NCBI RefSeq assembly: GCF_947179165.1 | Contig: NC_077248.1 | Span: 52,809,732-52,873,731 of the forward strand | Source of the DNA: Solanum dulcamara | Lineage: Eukaryota; Streptophyta; Magnoliopsida; Solanales; Solanaceae | Direction: 5' to 3' | Length of the DNA: 64,000 nucleotides | In this document: piece after piece, positions 59,932 to 64,000 of the stretch | Numbering within the stretch: the first letter of the stretch is position 1 | Layout: each line of letters begins with the position of its first letter | The notes under the pieces: generated by a model | Seen by the model: the letters and a program-made list of their open reading frames with translations, nothing else | The model's database searches: none | Told to the model about the DNA's origin: nothing | Translations under genes and position numbers: made by a program

Positions 59932-62198
59932 TTTCACAACCCAAACTAGGGCTAGGATGTGAAACAATGATCAAGATGCGAGAGACTCCAACCAAGACAT
60001 ATTAGCATACATTGAATTCATAAGGTAAAGGAACATGTATTAAAATAAGCGGAAGTAATCAACTTAAGGGAGTGGGACTAAGGGAAATCAACACAATAGA
60101 TTTCTAATACGGACTACATCATAATATCATATAAGAATGCCTTTAGTCTAATCTTTGATGGGGGATTAGGATGAGCTCCTAGATCACCCGAACATATGGG
60201 GAAGTAAAATAGTAGTAATATGAAACAAAGTCATTGCGCTCGATAAGATGAGGACTCACAAACTCTTGATATCTAATCAATTCTAGCCACAAATAGGATA
60301 GTCGTGAGTGTCGTTTGCCCCTACATTATGAGACAATATAGACAAAATATGAGTTAGTATGTTTGAATATACTAAGTATGTGAGGTATGCACGACCAAGT
60401 AAATGAACATGAACAATATGCCATAAGATGCATGACCAATCATAATGAATCATGAGTAAAGCTTAAAAGTATTTGAAAACATATAAAACTCATGGTAAAT
60501 ACATATCATAAAACTCATCATGAAACTCATAACTTGATATTTAAATTGTGTGGAATAAGTCCTTTAATCGACATCTAACACCATGCGTGATATTACATGG
60601 AATTCGATAGAACCCTCATCGAGAAGGGGCATGCTACCTTGCCAAGGTATACTCCATCATGGTACTCATTTTATCCAAATCAATTATTCTATATGTGGAT
60701 CCACTAGCTAGGACATGAAGGTAATCCTACATGGGCAACATAGTTTAGGACTTTAGGTCGCTACTAGGATTCTCTTGGTAACTAACTGTGTTACCGACCG
60801 AACCCCTCCTAGAAGCCTTCTCTATTCTTAGTCAATATCCCAACAAAGACTCATAAAATGTGATCATAACATAATAGGGAAAGATATTAACTATCTATCA
60901 ATTCATCTTTATAAAACATTTTAGGAATACCTCATCAACTTTAGTGATTCATAAGAATCCATAACTTCAGTGAGAATAGTCCTTATCACCATCTTTAACA
61001 TGATTGTGTGAGAATTGTATTTATCACACCATAATAAATTTCTTTGATAATAAATTTGATCATCATCATAACTTTAGCACTAAAAATCATTATCTCAACT
61101 TTAAATTATAGAAACTTTCATCAAAAAAATTATTGAACTCATAATCAACTCTTGAAAATCATCTTTAATTTTATAACCATAACTTGAAAATAGCTTTATG
61201 CATAGGAATTCATAATTAAACTATAAATCATGTAATTCATATGAAAAATATGCTTATAATGATCATTGATAACAGCTAAAAATAGAATTAAATCAGCCCA
61301 ATGTAGTTCATCAAAACTAGGCTTCATAATCAACTAAAAATTGAAGAAAAACTTAGAGAACCTTGGGACTCCATGTGTGAAAGGGATTCATTGATCAATC
61401 CCCATATACCTTGATTGAATTCACTAAGAATTGAAGAAGAAACCTTAAAGAAATTTGGAACCCTAGCTTGTATCTTGAAGAAGAAACCTTGACTGAAATT
61501 TGGAGTTCTTGCCTTGGTGAAATCTTAAATGAATGATTTAGAATGAAGGAATTTTGAAAGAATTGGGTAGTTATAGGTTTGAACGTGGCAATAATTTTGG
61601 TCTAGGTTCATTGAACCAAACTTGGGAAAGGACATAGTTGCCCTTTATTAAATTCTAACTTTCAACCCTACGGATCAACTCTATGAGCCGTAGAAGAGAG
61701 GACGAGACGTCATGATGACTCAGTTTGCAGGTTTGAGAAAAGTCTAATTTTGAAGTCTGTGAAGTTTGTAAATAGGTCGTGTCTACGACCTGTAAACATG
61801 TCTATGAGTAACAACATGGACTCTCCTTACAGGTCTTGAATTTTGTAGATTTGACAGACTCAGGACTTCTTTACGAGTCATTTCTATGACTCGTAATAAT
61901 TCCTACGAGTCATCCTGTCATGTCGTAGACTTAACTTTGAGGGACCTTTGAAAAATAGCCTCTGATGTTGGGTTATGACTGGTTACTATGATCCATAGCA
62001 TGCCTACAACTCGTTTTATTGAGATGTAGAGTGTCACCTGAGGTTGGTTGTGAATGAACCCTGGGAATCGCTCTACGACTCAATCCTATGAGTCGTAGAA
62101 GTCCCTACAGGTCGTAAAAAGACTCATAAATATGAGTCATTTAGAAATTTTGAGAATTTTCTTCTTGGCTCCAACTTTCTGACTTTCGAGGTCTTACA
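59932..62198 (-). repeat. 5' LTR of element E (2267 bases)
   Basis: Matches the 3' LTR over its whole length. Contains an inverted repeat with 10-base perfect arms CTACGACTCA (62073-62082) and TGAGTCGTAG (62089-62098), six bases apart, inside a cluster of related motifs at about 61680-62140. Promoter and polyadenylation signals could not be placed. The end at 62198 is followed by the target duplication TTCTG. Confidence 0.93.
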
Positions 62199-62694
62199 TT
62201 CTGGATGATCCTAGTTTCTTATTTGTCCATGTATAGTACTCTTCTTTCCATGTAAGTTCATTAGATATTGGTCCATGTATATATTCATAATAGTCTTTGA
62301 TCTCAACTATAGTAATAGGGGATCCAAATATTCTATCATTTGGATGAAGGACTGCATTGAAATCACCACATATGGTCCAAGGTCCTTTACTATTATGTCC
62401 AATACTTCCTATTTCAGACCAAAGTGACTTTCTTAGATCTAGAGAGTTGAAACCATATACCATTGTGCACTCAAAGGAGAATGTTCCAGGTACATTTGAG
62501 ACTATGCAATGTATGTGTTGGCAGAGGATACAATTTTAGTGACATTGTATACATTAGTGTCCCAAGTAATCCATATTTTACTATTAATAAGATGTCGATA
62601 GTTCTAAATAAACCCCCACCCCAGAAAGATATTACTGGCTATATTTGAGAGGTAGTGATGCTTGAATGTAGTCTCAACTATTCCAGCCAACTTT
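62199..62694 (-). pseudogene. LINE ORF2 endonuclease (N-terminal part)
   Basis: From 62690 down: VETTFKHHYLSNI (N-terminal region with the ET of the metal-binding site), KIWITWDTNVYNVTKI, then after a frameshift the open stretch MVYGFNSLDLRKSLW, GPWTICGDFNAVLHPNDRIFGSPI (GDFN is a conserved catalytic-site motif of the exonuclease-endonuclease-phosphatase fold), ELTWKEEYYTWTNKKLGSSR. It nicks target DNA in LINE insertion. It is cut on one side by element E and on the other by the LTR at 62695, so the start Met is lost. Confidence 0.9.
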
Positions 62695-64000
62695 TGTCAC
62701 GACCCAAACTAGGCCATAGGTATGACACAGTTATTAGAATTCAAAAGAACTCCAACTAAGCCTCTTAGAATATTATACATGAGCATATATAAGGTAAATA
62801 AAGAAATAAGAATAACCAATAGATGCGGAAGTAAAGTCTCAACATGAATATCTCTATCAAAGAGAGTAAACCTCAAACTTGAAATAGAAAGAGAAAATAG
62901 ACTCCATGAACATCTAACATACCTCTACTAGTCTAGATGGGGTCATAAGACAAGCTCCTTGATCACCCATGTTAGGAAATAAAATTCATAAAAAACAATG
63001 AAAAGAAAATGTCTTGTCCTTGAATCATGTGGACTCACCAACAATTGGATTAATTAGACTCCACTCTAGCCATGATTAGGAGGTGTACGATTGTCGGATC
63101 CTACATTATAATATAATGTATGCCAAAAGTATGAGTTAGTACATGAAATACACTAAGTATATGAGAAGCATGCATGAACAATGATAATAGATGCCTGACC
63201 AATATATTAAAACATGAGTAAAACCATGAAAATATTTGAACATCATAATCAAGTGGTCAATACATCAAAATATCATCATGAGAACTTAAACTTTTTCATA
63301 TACCTTGGTGTGGGATAAGCCCTTTCACCGACATATAAGACCATGGGAGCTATAATATGGAATTCGATGTAACTCTCATATTGAGATGAGAGAGGCTACT
63401 TTGCTAAGGTAGACTTCTTGAGAACATTTCTTTATCATTAAGCTATTTGTGGATCCACTAGTTAGGTCATATTGACACAAGAAACCTATGAGAGTAACAC
63501 AGTTAAGGACTAAAGATTGCTACTAGAATTCCCTTGGATAGCTACTTTGGCTACTGGACCGAACCCCACCTAAAAGTCCTCTTTACACTTAGTCATTATA
63601 TCAATGGAAAGTCATAAATCATAGTTATTAACAATATTATAAAGACAAAAATAGATATAAATCCTCATTATAAAATAATCATAAGAGTAGCTTATTAGCA
63701 TGATTGATTCATAAGAGTCCATAGGTTCGTCAGAGAATCATTCACCATCTTTAATATGAGTGTGTGAGGAAAATCCATCACAACCTTTATACTTTACTTG
63801 AAGCATCATTGAGTTTATCATTCATTAATTTCATGAGCCATTCATAAGCCTTGATAATCATTATAAAACATCCATTGAAATCCTTTATAATTCATTATCA
63901 TAAATCCTTAAAACATACTTGAAAATACCATATGACATGGATCAATGAAAATCAACTTGAAATCATGCAATGTAATGCGAATTATCCATAATTAGATCAA
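62695..64000 (-). repeat. LTR of another element, running off the window
   Basis: Starts TGTCACGACCCAAACTAGGCC at 62695, the intact form of the LTR edge that is decayed at 6717 and 59932. It continues with the same ordered blocks as those LTRs (CCGACAT...GACCATGGGAGCTATAATATGGAATTCG near 63330, GTGGATCCACTAG near 63449). Orientation is minus by comparison with element E. It could be a 3' LTR with its element beyond 64000 or a solo LTR. It interrupts the LINE near the ORF2 start. Confidence 0.85.

Larger units (their letters stand above)
52693..62198 (-). mobile_element. Element E: Ty3/gypsy chromodomain element inserted in the LINE
   Basis: LTRs at 52693-54938 and 59932-62198 flank a minus-strand internal region with gag, protease, RT, RNase H, integrase and chromodomain. 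Primer-binding site and polypurine tract are both visible. Flanking bases TTTTG (52688-52692) and TTCTG (62199-62203) are a 5-base target duplication with one difference. It interrupts the LINE between endonuclease and linker. It is the same kind of element as element 1 but with different LTRs, and every coding domain is broken. Confidence 0.95.
49905..62694 (-). mobile_element. L1-type LINE, split by element E
   Basis: Minus-strand ORF2 remains occur in order: endonuclease (62694-62199), then across element E linker and RT (52690-50930), then a C-terminal zinc-binding domain and tail (50340-49905). Sequence on the two sides of element E joins directly (TWTNKKLGSSR on one side, MIDRAFGNHEWM on the other), which shows one LINE was interrupted. 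Its upstream end is cut at 62695 by another LTR. ORF1 is not in the window. Stops and shifts throughout. Confidence 0.9.

Overview
This window is plant nuclear DNA, most likely from a Solanaceae species. It consists almost entirely of transposable elements nested inside one another. I found no intact host protein gene, rRNA or tRNA. The plant evidence is: Ty3/gypsy retrotransposons with very long LTRs primed by initiator tRNA-Met, a plant L1-type LINE with a C-terminal zinc-binding domain, a broken actin gene piece with a plant-type last intron, and a scrap that looks like plant mitochondrial nad1. The Solanaceae assignment comes from the general look of the LTRs and is the weaker part.

Layout. 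(1) 1-9111, minus strand: a nearly complete Ty3/gypsy chromodomain element (element 1) with both LTRs, the left one cut by the window edge. It sits inside an older LTR (C1). (2) 9112-15880: two plus-strand LTR copies (C1 and C2) with about 85 bases between them. C1 carries a reverse-oriented actin gene fragment. (3) 15881-22456, plus: gag-pol remains and 3' LTR of element D, whose 5' LTR is missing. (4) 22457-26960: four LTR pieces in mixed orientation plus a short coding-like stretch. (5) 26961-46725, plus: element B, with a 5' LTR, a decayed gag-pol and a truncated 3' LTR. Its integrase gene is split by element A (33900-44410), a pol-less element with LTRs of about 3.6 kb. B's 3' LTR contains a 274-base probable mitochondrial insertion. 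(6) 46726-49904: AT-rich DNA, a Helitron-like end and a degenerate GGTCGGGT-type minisatellite. (7) 49905-62694, minus: an L1 LINE split by element E (52693-62198), a Ty3/gypsy element with both LTRs and a near-perfect 5-base target duplication. (8) 62695-64000: the start of another LTR, which also interrupts the LINE.

Relative age follows from the nesting: A is younger than B, E is younger than the LINE, and element 1 is younger than C1. Every gag-pol has stops and frameshifts, so none is autonomous now. The points most worth following up are the actin fragment replacing a defined segment of an LTR, the probable NUMT, and the observation that each LTR family carries its own self-complementary GC-rich motif cluster at about the same place near the LTR start.
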